Assembly (NCBI GenBank): GCA_900175165.2
Contig: FWWN02000686.1
Span: 1,722 to 39,939 of the forward strand
Direction of reading: 5' to 3'
Source: Rhizomucor pusillus
Lineage: Eukaryota; Mucoromycota; Mucoromycetes; Mucorales; Lichtheimiaceae
DNA length: 38,218 bases
Made by a program: the position numbers and the translations under genes. Below the pieces are notes generated by a model. The model did no database searches. It was not told the DNA's origin and was given only the letters and a program-made list of their open reading frames with translations. Below are positions 10,134 to 21,200 of the stretch, piece by piece. The first letter of the stretch is position 1. Each line of letters starts with the position of its first letter.

Positions 10134-11266
10134 CTAATATATCAGAATGCTGTCTCGAATGCAATCTGCTAAACACTCACTTTCGCTTAAAGTCCGTGGT
10201 TCTGCTTTATGCTTGTGTACTTTTTTCTTCTTTTCATGCTGTCGCACTACAGATACTGGTACCACTGAGTTGTGTATGAGAAAAGTCGAGATAGACCCCA
10301 TCAAGAACCTAAAAATGTATATTGCTATGACTAGTATTTTGGATGCTACAGAATGGCCTACCCTTTAACTGTGCCTCGCCCGCGGCTGCCGCATACGACC
10401 ATTGTAAGAGGAAGCTCTTGGATCTAATAGTCGTCAAGTACATACATATATCAATCAATTGATCGTTTCCAATGACAATTTCGCTGTGTGTATCTCTCTC
10501 ACCATGGTTGCCAAAACATCCTTAACTCGACCGGCTATCGCCCAAGTAACCAGCTTGACGTCAAACAACATCATTTGTCGCATTGATTGCTTTGCCTTTT
10601 CTGTTATCGTGTTTGATGCAGCTTCGAGCTGAAAAGGTCATTATTTTTCTCAGCGTCCTATGCCAGCAACAATAATCACGTTGGGGAATACTGTACTTCA
10701 TTTGCCAAAGCCATTTTGGATGCTTCCACCGGGTTGTCTTCGCGATTGATTACCGTCACTATATGGAGAACATCGCCGTCGCGCATCATTGTGCCCATAA
10801 CCCATTCCATTGCATAGAAACTTTCTGGACTAAAGTCGCATGCAGCAAAGTACTGCCGTTTGCCGTGTTTGCCGTTCTCTGTGCGCCCATAATAGTTCGT
10901 TACAACGACCTTGTCATTCGTCTTCTCGACTAGCGGCCTATCGCTAAACACCAAAAGCTGTCGCTGAGCCGGTGTTACCATTGGCGACGCAGGTGCAGTC
11001 TTCTCATGGTGAGGTATGTTTCGATTGTACTCGGTTTTTTGATACAGTTCTTCGTCGGCTGCTGACCAATCTTCGTCGTCTTCGTCTAGTGGTAGTTCTT
11101 CATCCTCCACCTTGTCCGCTGTATTGTCAATCTTATTACTTGGTCGAGCCTCGAATACGATTGGCGTAGTCTCGTCCGGCGCTTCACTGAGCTCCCGGGC
11201 TTGCCGTTTCAAATCATCTGTGGCCGGTTCTTCAGTCGTGAGAGGGTGCTCAGTCGGGCTATGCAT
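10134..11266 (-). CDS. universal stress protein (UspA) domain protein, ATP-binding type
   Basis: Predicted 310 residues. Exons on the minus strand: 11266-10697, 10628-10503, 10423-10362, 10308-10134; all GT-AG and in phase. The N-terminal 115 residues or so are hydrophilic and acidic (DEDDEDWSAADEE). The Usp fold follows: YFAACDFSPESFYAMEWVMG, then LHIVTVINREDNP, MMLFDVKLV, LPLTMVVCGSRGRG and GFLMGSISTFLIHNS. The glycine motif G-2x-G-9x-G-S is intact (GSRG, nine residues, GS), so nucleotide binding is likely, as in the MJ0577-type branch. The start at 11266 follows a pyrimidine-rich acceptor (TTTTCAG, about 11284), suggesting a 5' UTR intron. An in-frame ATG at 11371 is the alternative. Such fungal proteins are linked to stress responses, but the specific role is unknown. 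Confidence 0.88.
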
Positions 11267-11371
11267 TATTTTGCGAGTTTGCTGAAAAGTAAAAGACGGA
11301 GAGAGGGAGGGAGAGCCAATGCAAATAATCAATCTTGAAAAGCGATCGTTGCTGACTGAGTTTTTATCCAT

Positions 11372-11898
11372 ATTTGGTTACAAGATCTACATGCGCCCAA
11401 AACAATGGCAGCATGTCAAGCGCTCCGGTGGAATATGTAAGGAATGGCATGATTTATAAGAAAACAGTAATTTCTAAGCTGGATCACTCTAAGCTTTTTT
11501 TTTTAAAAGGTCTACTTCTGCAACTTTTTCCTCGCAGATTTTTCAGTCAAGTAACACTCTTTACAGGATTCAATTTTTACGTAGCAGCCTTAGATGCTTG
11601 ATATATGGCGCGTTCGATTCAAAACTTGCGAGTGTGTATTAATGCAAGTGACAACTGTAATATATCTATTTCCATTGCTATACATGCAATATTGTTTTCA
11701 TACTCTTAAGCTATACAAACTGTCCATCGGATACGAGACGCACACCATCGACTTCCATATTCTCTGCAGATGCACAAGTGATTTCCAAAAAATCGCTTTC
11801 ATGAATTCTGCATGCGCATTCACCAACGATCTCGCGGGATGATAGCATCTCTAGTTCCGTCTGTCCATCCCTTATACCGGAATGGATGTGCCTCTCTT
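11372..11898. other. intergenic, nothing recognised
   Basis: This AT-rich stretch shows only short frames on both strands. Its left end should hold the promoter and leader of the minus-strand stress-protein gene. Confidence 0.4.
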
Positions 11899-13466
11899 AC
11901 ATTGTCTTGTAAAGATCAAGGTGCTCCTCTTCGGCGAGATTTGCGAGGGTTATTATCCGATGTCCGTTTCCCAAACAAAAAAGGCCTCGCTGAATGCACT
12001 GTTTCGCTGGCCCTGTAGCATTCTTATCCTGGCAACAGTGGCGTGTTGATTCTGTGTTCCTCTCTTTACGTAGCAGCATATAAGTAGAATTGTCCTGAAC
12101 TTATGAAGAGGAGCATTGATAAAATACTCTCCTTCAACGGTACAGTTGGACATGGATAGCTTTTCCAAACAGGGAAAAAATCGCAGCTGATGGCTTAAGG
12201 CATTAGTGTCCGCGACTACTGTGTCAATTGTGAGCTCTTTCAACGAGGGATAATCTTGCAATTGAGGCAGGTAATTTAATGTTGCCCGGAGCTCTCCGGA
12301 AAATGTCGTCAAACTTTCGAGGAACGGTAGGTGAGAAAGTATTTCAGCCGGCGAGTCATCTAGAGAGAAACCCAAAATTTCGTAGTTCGTATGCATAGGT
12401 TGCTTCTGCCAAGTTTTGCTTGATCGTAACCGATCGAAATTCCTTAATACGCATATCATCCTCAACCCAGGTACTGTAAAAGTAGATGCTTTTTGACCGT
12501 ATTTCGTCTATCAACTCCTTGCATAACATCGGCAAATCAAGAATTCGCGTATCTTCTATGTCAGCTGTATTTTGCAGCTCGAATTCCTTCAAACTATCGA
12601 CTGTGCAGAAAAGCCGAGCTAGTTGCTCGAAATAATCGTCATGAAGTCGAGTGAAACATATAGTTCGCAATTGCGTGCATGCACTCAGAATCGCTTGCAA
12701 CTTTTGTTACCAGGTATTTCTCGTCGTGGACATCTCTTTTTATCCAGTTTATGTCGTGAATTTCAAGCGTCGTCAAATAACGGTAACGTCGTGGTATCAA
12801 GTCTAATAGATAACTGGATGCCTGGCTCTCGAAATCCAAATGATCCGGGATTGCAATGCACAAGTGCTCCAAGGTTCGTGAAGGTTGGTTGTCGTCAGCT
12901 GAAGATTGGCAAATCGAAAGGGAACGTTCTTCTGTAGCTTTTGCTGGATTGGAATTTAGCTTGCAAAACCCTCCAATTTTCAACCGACGAAGCTCAGTGC
13001 AAAATAAATGAATAATGTCGAGAAACTCAAGCATGCAGGAGCTTGTGGCTGCAAAACGAATATTGGCTTCTTCAAGTCTGGTGCCTTACATAAGGATAGC
13101 TGTTACGCATTGAGGATCGTTTTTATTAGCGAGTGTTAAGCTCTTGATAGGCAGCTGTTTAAGCATCAGAGAGAAACTAACAATTGCTGGCATGTCTGCT
13201 GTATATTGTATGAACTTCACGCGGCGCACGTTAAAGTCTGATGCATATCGAGTGGTACTGATACTAGCTCGTTGCTGAATCGTCGAGATAAAGACCTTAA
13301 TGCCAGACTCTGAAGAAAGGGACGGATACATATACAGCAGATGCTCGAAACCACGCTGCCATTTCTTGCATACCAATACACAGCTGTACAAGTCGCGCTG
13401 TTCCAAGCTTTGTGCAATGTTATTAAAGATCTCGGATGGCAAAGACACGGCAGAAAGCTCTGTCAT
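11899..13466 (-). pseudogene. F-box/LRR protein gene, frames broken
   Basis: The minus-strand product begins with an F-box: LPSEIFNNIAQSLEQRDLYS followed by CVLVCKKWQRGF (residues about 9-40). Such proteins are substrate receptors of SCF ubiquitin ligases. Leucine-rich repeat-like segments follow: LPIKSLTLANKND, CTELRRLKIGGF, LEHLCIAIPD, LTTLEIHDINW, CTQLRTICFTRL, FPCLEKLSMSNC. A TAA at 13088-13086 interrupts the frame. The same frame resumes immediately as LEEANIRFAATSS, and the bases between read CKAPDL in another frame, as if two small deletions had occurred. A second frame change lies near 12705 (ACAAAAG before TTGCAAGCG), and a third lies between about 12360 and 12470. No intron of reasonable length repairs the first two. 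It could still be a functional gene with a splice pattern I failed to see. The left limit is uncertain. Confidence 0.65.
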
Positions 13467-14677
13467 TGTCTGCAGGTTACAGAGATGAAACAGTGAAATG
13501 AAGGAGAAAATTCTTACGTTTTCTCACTTTTATGCAGAAAAACCGAAAACTCTCTGAAGCAGTGCAAACGTTCATACTGATATCACCTTTTTGCTTTAAT
13601 GTACAATTTTTTGATGAAATGCTGTGCTGTCTAATTTATCGTTTCCATGTTTGTTATAGGCGTAGCTATAGCTCAGATTTCGATTCCGCAACGTCTACAT
13701 AATATTGTACCGGTAATCTGCTAAGTAATACATTTGTAGTTTTTAGACAATAGTTGTGTAAAGAAGAGGGATGCATTGTCTGGCTAGGTTGAAGAGTCAA
13801 AATGACGCACCTATCAAGCGTGTCAGAAATATTGACGTTTTCGATACAGGGATTGAATTTAGCAGTTTGCTCTTTAACCGAACCCGATAATTCTCGTATA
13901 CTTCTTTATTACATGTTGTACGCATATTGCCGTCAATATGTTTTCATGATAATTACTACTTCTTCTACAGTCATACATTTATTTTCAAGAACTTTTGTCA
14001 TGATTAGATGCTAAACATTATCACTTCAAACATGGATAGTTTCGCATAAAAATTGTCATGCAAAATCTATCAAAACTGTATCTAAATGCTTAGGATTATT
14101 GACTCCGAGTAAAACGAAAACAACATAAATAACTTGCATTCTTTCAGAATCAACCTAAACGATCATCTCATTGGATCATCAGGAAACTCATATGTAATAT
14201 AGATAGATCACAATTCATTGCAGGTATTGCCTGAATGTTCCATAATTTTCACACGCCGGCTTCCATGGTGTATATTTTATCGATTTCAAACAGACCTGCG
14301 AGAGTCCCACATCTATAATACCAATGAAGATTGATCAAAGATATCTTTCCATCCAAAGAAAACGCGAAATTGGTTCCAGCAACATCAGGTTCGAAATCCT
14401 AACATTTGCATCTATCAACAGTTTGGGGGTCGATGATTTTCATAATTTTCACGATAGAAAATTCAGGCTGCGAATCGTAGAGCTTAAGCAGTTTAAGAAA
14501 TCGTATAGACCGTATAACAGCGAGGATGAAATTGCATATTAACATGATCTTTTGCTTGTGCTCTAGATGGATATGAATAGCACTTGATTCTTCAGGCATA
14601 GAAGCCAGTAATCGGACATATCACAGCACTTTCCCCGCCCGGACATTTGCTGCTTTGTCAACCTACTGACATACGAC
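13467..14677. other. intergenic, nothing recognised
   Basis: AT-rich sequence with frames no longer than about 72 codons and no family resemblance. A GGTTCGAAATCC near 14388 looks like a Pol III B box, but no tRNA arms can be folded around it. The right end is the promoter of PRP38. Confidence 0.4.
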
Positions 14678-15503
14678 ATGTGTAAGTTCCAGATCGCTTG
14701 AAATGAGATTCATTAATACTCACTGCAACATACAGCCAATCGAACAGTGGCAGATGCGATCCAGATCCATGGAAAGGATCCTCAACACTTGATTGAAAAG
14801 ATCATTCGAGAGCGAATCTACGATTCAATGTATTGGAAAGAACATTGTTTCGGTTTATCAGGTAACCTGTCAAAGATTTAACCATGACTTTATGGAATGC
14901 TGTTCTTAATCGCGCTTCCTGTTATGCAGCGGCGACGCTGATGGACAAGGCAGTTAATATTGAGTACATTGGCGGTCTCTACGCCGGGCAACATCCAACT
15001 GAATTTTTATGTTTGACACTCAAGCTCTTGCAATTACAACCTGAGAAAGAGATCATTCACGAAATGATCAAGCAAGAAGACTTCAAGTAATTGATAGCAG
15101 GCTTTATGAATCCTGGATGGGTTTGGTGACCTAATGCTTTGTGCTAGATATCTGCGGGCACTGGGCGCGTTCTATCTGCGGCTTGTCGGACGATCAAAAG
15201 AAATATACCTTTCGCTTGAACCGCTCTTGAATGATCCAAGGAAACTGCGAGTTCGGGAGGGTGGTAAGTTGGAGGAAGAGACATAGGTGAAAAATGAATC
15301 AAGAGTCGTTGTGTTAATCAAAGAGATTAGAGGGATACCATTTGACATACATGGACGAATTTGTGGATGCATTGTTGAGAGAGGAACGAGTGTGCGATGT
15401 CATCCTACCGCGGCTTACGAGTAGATATATTTTGGAAGAGAATGATGAGTTAGAACCACGCGTCAGTGTCTTGGAAGAGGATTTGGAGAGCGATGCCGAA
15501 TAG
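14678..15503 (+). CDS. PRP38: pre-mRNA-splicing factor 38 (Prp38/PRPF38A)
   Basis: Predicted 191 residues. Exons: 14678-14681, 14736-14861, 14930-15086, 15148-15263, 15331-15503; all GT-AG and in phase. Prp38 belongs to the U4/U6.U5 tri-snRNP and is needed for spliceosome activation. The product is almost entirely the conserved Prp38 domain: NRTVADAIQIHGKDPQHL, IIRERIYDSMYWKEHCFGL, ATLMDKAV, FLCLTLKLLQLQPEKEII, YLRALGAFYLRL, MDEFVDALLREERVCDVILP. It stops after a short acidic tail and lacks the RS-rich C-terminus of the animal protein. The first coding exon holds only ATG plus one base (T); splicing to CC AAT CGA gives MSNRTV, matching the family start MANRTV. Confidence 0.95.
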
Positions 15504-18207
15504 TCGATATCCATTTTGTACATATAATTTGTAACTACAGCATTACAGAAAAACAACGATTTGCTTTCCCAGCTAAATGCATGCAATGAAGCGTGCGTAC
15601 ACTCAATATCCCCTTCACAGTCACACTTGCTAGCATCTTACAGCAGTGTCGTTAGATCAAGCGTTTGCCTTTCACCATTGGATGGTATATCAGATCCCGA
15701 TTCAAAATGCTTAGTCTTTATAGATTAGAAACTTTCGTTTCTTTTCATGAGCCCTCTAATAATCGAACTAGGAATAGACTAAGCATGCGTGGATCTGACG
15801 TTTTTGGATGATGTAGGCGTAGCAACTTCATACGAATCCTATGGCGCTGAAAAAGCCTTGCCAAGACTCCAGATAATTAGAGGCAAGAAATGCATGCTCC
15901 GCGTTCGACAAGTTTGGCATAGTCGAAATTAGCGTTTTTGTATTCAATGCGACGTATCAAGCAGGCTAATTTCCTGAAAAGATTGGAAATGTCATCAATG
16001 ACTATGGAGTGTGCTTTTCAAAGCGTTGTTTTCATCATTCATGAGCACACACATGTACACATGTAGAATTCAAGTCGAACAGAATTAAATGCAAACACAA
16101 GGTTCATTTAGAGTTAAGGTGTAGCCTAGACTCTTATCAAACTGCATCGCTCTGATCCTGTTCGTGCGTTTTGCACACTAATATTCTTGTACCTCTTTGT
16201 GTCCTTCGCCACAAATTCTTATCCCCAGCAGAGCTTCCATTTCGATAATTTGGGAACGACGGATGTGTCTCATGCGATCTTGACACATCATCAAACGTCA
16301 GGTTGAGTCGCAGTCTTTGGGGAATTTGGAAAATGATTCCAATTTCTGTCATTTACCCGAGAAAATAACGTGGTTCAAGCAAATACTGATGATCAGGTAG
16401 ACAATATTCATTATCTCAATTTTTTTCAATCCTCCTTTCGAAGTGCATTGCGGGGTATGCTGGATTTTGTGGGCCTACAAAGTTAAAGCGGGTTTGTTTG
16501 CTAATCAGCAAAACAGACAGCCGCAGAGTGATCGACAGGCGCGATTTGAAAGAGATTTCCAAGCGCATCTCCGATTCTGATTTCTTGGTTGGGCCATTCC
16601 GAATTGTGCAACATAAGTAGCGCGGCTTTTGCAATACCAATGGCTGTGCTAAATGCTCTGCCCATGGGAAAAACTAAGATTTTTCGACATTTCACTTTTT
16701 TCCCAGGGAAGGCCGAGATGGTTTAGCACGTGCAAATGCCTCGTTTATTGTTCCTGACAGCAGGCTCTCTCCAATTCAAGCCGCTCTAGATATTTTCTAT
16801 GCGATTTGTAAGTCTAGGTAGCAGCGACGAAACGCGGTCCCGAATGAATGCCAGCACATTGGAGACCAATGGACATTAGCATTACGTATAACCAGTCCAT
16901 CGGAGCGTACAGCTTGTACAGCATGGGGGACTCAAAGCGGAAATGAATACTGCAATCGCGTTTGCCCTGAATAGGCAATCAGGCACTCCTCCTCTTGCCC
17001 TAAACTGATCGGATGTTACCGCTTAGTGGGCAAGTCAAGTTCCAAAATCGCTCATGTTTCATGCAGGCCCTGAAGGGCTATGTGGACAACGGCACACTGC
17101 AATGCACAGGTGGAGTTTCTCTTATCATTCAGGAGGGTACCCCGTGTTCAATTCAGAGTCTGGTTATCTAATGAGTTGAAAAGCGTCGCGTGTGGAAGAA
17201 GAGTGGTAGCTGCAGTTAATTTTCCACGGCTAAATGAGCTATCTATTAGCAACGAAACGGCATATGTTGTCCGCTACTACGGTGCGCTGCCCATTTCTAG
17301 GTAAACCTCCTGGAATAGGTAGTACACACAAATCGCCGCTTTATACGCCATTGTTGCACATATCGTATTAAGCCTTTTGTTGCTAAAAAAAGTCCCACAC
17401 AATGCATGCAGAACTCGAGAAAAGTGAACACTTTGTTATATGAAATGTTTACAGGGCTGCATACATATGCAGCTGCAAAGTCTCCAGAAAAGAGATCATG
17501 TCATGAATTATTTGTCTTTTGAGATATATTACAAACATAGCTGCTGACATATAGTTAACACGTTGAAGAGTGGACCGTTCAAGATAGTTTATAGACGCTA
17601 GCCGTGTAAAGTAGCTGATATGTGGAACATTGTGGAGTTTCTCTTTTACTTACATCTGTACAACACGTCCGCCAGTGCAGGTAGCAATCGGCAACGTACG
17701 AGAACTACCAAGGAAGAGCGCTGGTTTGAGATTTCGTGAGCACCAGTTGATTCTTTCGCGGTGGTAGTTAATGCAATGAATTTTGCAGACGTTATGAAAC
17801 ATGGTGTTGATGGTCTTAGCAAGGTTCCATCTACTGCGTCTCGCCCTCCACAATCGGTGGGTATTTCACATGGACCGTGCTTTCCGAAACCTCACAGAAA
17901 GATTTTACTGAATATCGATATGACCTTTGTACGCCCTTCCCCCCATCGTTTGCCCAAGAGGACGGTGGAACAAGGACAAAAAGTGTAAATGAAAATATAA
18001 AGCTTTGCTGTACTCCCACACCCGCGATCATCCTTTTTTTTCTGTTACCACTCTCTTCTCTCCACTCTTTGTTCTCTTGGGAAGATCCCTCTATTGCTAT
18101 AAATTAATATTTGGATCAGCTTTTATAAGAGGCTGTCTCCGAGTTACGAACTTCCCGTTTTTTGACTCTCCATTCTTTTTTCGATATTAAAAAAGCGCAT
18201 TGGATTC
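15504..18207. other. long intergenic region, promoter of the first DUF3712-like gene at its right end
   Basis: No gene recognised in 2.7 kb. All frames are under 80 codons and show no motif. From about 18010 the plus strand becomes pyrimidine-rich, with a TATA-like TATAAATT at 18098-18105, about 110 nt before the ATG at 18208. This is consistent with a strong fungal core promoter. Confidence 0.45.
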
Positions 18208-21200
18208 ATGGCGATCCACGGTCATCACGTAGATGACGATGCTGCGTCACCAATGGCCGTCAACTCTGTCGACGACAGATATTACGATCGAGGCACTAAC
18301 AGCATCCGAAGCGTCGACGACGGCGTCATGGAAGAATACTCTGAAAAACCACCACCGCCACCTAGAAGAAGATTTTACAGACAAAAGAAATACTGGATTA
18401 TCTGTTCAATAATCACAGTCATTATCGTCGTTGTCGTTGTACTGTTGATCATTTACGTCTTCTTCCCAATGATTGCCCAGTCCCTCATCAACCAAGCTGG
18501 AATCGAAGTCGGCGATGCACAAATTACCTTCTCGCCACCAGACAATCTTTCAAGCCAAAAGCGCGAGGCTTACAACATGAACACGACCTTTTTTATGAAC
18601 ATGACCAGTACATTGAAAAATACTGGTCCGTTCTCGGCCGACATCAAGTTCCACAATCCTATCGAGGTTTACTACAACGATACCATCCTCGGCACCATTA
18701 CATTGCCAAGCGCACATGTATCAGGTGGAAGCGGTGAACTGAAAGCATTTACAGCCTTCAACATCAACAATACCGATTTCTTTGCCAGTTTCTCCAAGGA
18801 CATGTTGGCTGACAAGACATTCACCTGGAAAATGAAGGGCAAGCTGGATATTACTGCCTTGTCGAGGTGAGATCTCTAGAAGCATTCCTTTTTTGAATTA
18901 CAACCCGATTTACTCAATACATCTTCAGGTCTGCTACTATCAACCTAGATAAAGAAATTGTACTGAATGGCAAGTAGAAATATTCTGAAATAGAGAAAAG
19001 AAACTCTTCAAACTAGGCGGCATCTTTTATCTTCTGCAAAAACATGCTAACCATATCCTTCACCAACAGGTATGGATGGATTCCCCGAAGTCAAGATCAC
19101 ATCCTTCCAGTTACCGAGCGATGCAGCCGAAGGCGGTATCAACGTGGAGCTTGGAACTCAACTGACCAGTCCATCGCCTATCGGTGTACAACTCGGCACC
19201 ATTGTTCTCAACGTCGGCTATCAAGGTCTATACTTGGGTCAGGTTTCCGCCAGCAATGTCAATCTCGCCCATGGTCCCAACGATATTCTGCTCAAAGGTG
19301 TCCTCGTTAAGCAAACCGATCCTACTGCGCTGGCCAAAGTTAGCGAGCTCTTTTCCAACTACGTGGCCGGCAAGATTTCTCAAACGACTGCAACTGGTGT
19401 GTCCTGTGCTCCGGATGGTACCAACGCAATTACTTGGCTTTCTGAAGGTTTCCGATCTGTTCAGCTGAACGTCGGTTTGGGCAACTCAGAGCCGCTCAAC
19501 ATTATCCAAGGCGTCAGCATGGGTTATCTTGATCTCAAGTTCTCCCCTGACGCTCCTTACGCTCCGGTCTCTTCTGCACCCAATGTTATTGCCGACTTCC
19601 AGATTCCTTTTGGTTTCTCGCTCAACATCACTCAGGTCTCTCAGAACCTCACTATCGGTACCAACGAGGCTGGTAACTTTGCTACTCTTTCTGTCCCATG
19701 GGTTCCTGCTCAGAGTGACCAAAAGGCTGGAAAGCTTCAGTTTGCTATGACCAATATTCCTATCGCTGGAATAAGCGGCAAGGAAAGCCAGTACAATGAC
19801 TTTACGTACTCTCTCACTGCATCTGATGCTTACTCTTTCCAAGTCGGAGGAAATGCTTCTACCATCACCGAGACGCCTATCGGCCAAATTACTCTTGCTG
19901 GTGTTACCTTTGAAGTGCCTACGACTTTGCATGGTCTTCAGTTCTTGAACAGCACTCCCACGGAGGTCTTGGGTGTGGATGTCACTGGTGGCACAACAGA
20001 TAACTTGTTGCTTGCTATCAATGTCTCCATGACCAATCCATCAGATATCAATATCACTGCCGGCAACGTCCAGTTTGCTTTCTTGTCTAGCGGCGAGCAG
20101 TTGGGCAACGTCTTCCTGAATGACCTGACTCTTGTCCGCGGTCCCAATCAGCTTACTGCTTCGTCGACTTTCAACCCCAAGGGCTCACAAATCGGATCGA
20201 ACCTTTTGAGCACTTTTGTGATGGGTCAGAACAACGCTGTCAGCATTGCTGGTAATAGCGAATCGACTGCTATTGCTTCTCTGGAGAAAGCTTTCGCTGC
20301 TATCACTATTGACACGTCCTTGCCTGGTTTGAAGTCACAGCTCATTCAAGGTGCCAAGTTGACCGTCAACCCTGATTCTCCCAAGAACGGTATTGTTGGC
20401 GTCGCTGTCTCGATCGCAAATCCTTTCAGCGCTTCTCTCAGTATCACCAAGGTTGTCTCCTCAGCTACTTACCAAGGCATGCCTGTTGGTAACATTGATC
20501 AAGATATCAGCAACAGCCCGATTGTCATTGGCGGTCACTCCACTGTGCAGTCTAACCCGCTCAACATGCAAATGAACATTGAACCTGCCGCTGTTGCGCT
20601 CTTGCTTCGTCAACTTGCCGTCGCCGAAGGATTGGATACACGTGCCCTCGACGCTTTGCTTGGTATGGGCGGTTTCCAAATTGCTGGTCAAGAAGATGTG
20701 TCTCCTTCTGCAGATTTGTTTGCCAACTTTAATATCTCGCAGTATGTCATGCAAGCCATGCAGTCTCTTCACGCTGATTTGCAGCTTTTGTCCGGCCTGA
20801 AGGTTGGCGACTACACCACTGATTTGCAATTTGCTCAAAACAACGTTACTGTCCAGACTGACGAGAGTGTAACGCGCCTCATTCCAATTGTTGGTCAACC
20901 TATCGTGCAGCAACTTGTCGATGGCGCTAAGCTCGGCTTCGAGACTATCGTCTTGTCTTCGCCAACTGATACCAGCTTCCAGGTTCAAATGAAAGGTTCA
21001 ATCACCGGCACCGGTCCATTCTCTGCAACCATTTCATTCCCTTCGCCGTTGACTATCTCTTGGCAAGGCAGAAACATTGTCAGTGTCAACATGCCGAACA
21101 TCCAGACTCAGCCTGACGTTGGTGCTCAGTTCGATGTCTCTGCATCCTCCACTGTCCTTGACCAAGCGGCTATGGCTGACTTCTCTGGCTATTTGATCAA

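Noticed and set aside
14386..14398. GGTTCGAAATCC as a tRNA B box
   Set aside because: No A box, acceptor stem or anticodon arm can be folded around it.
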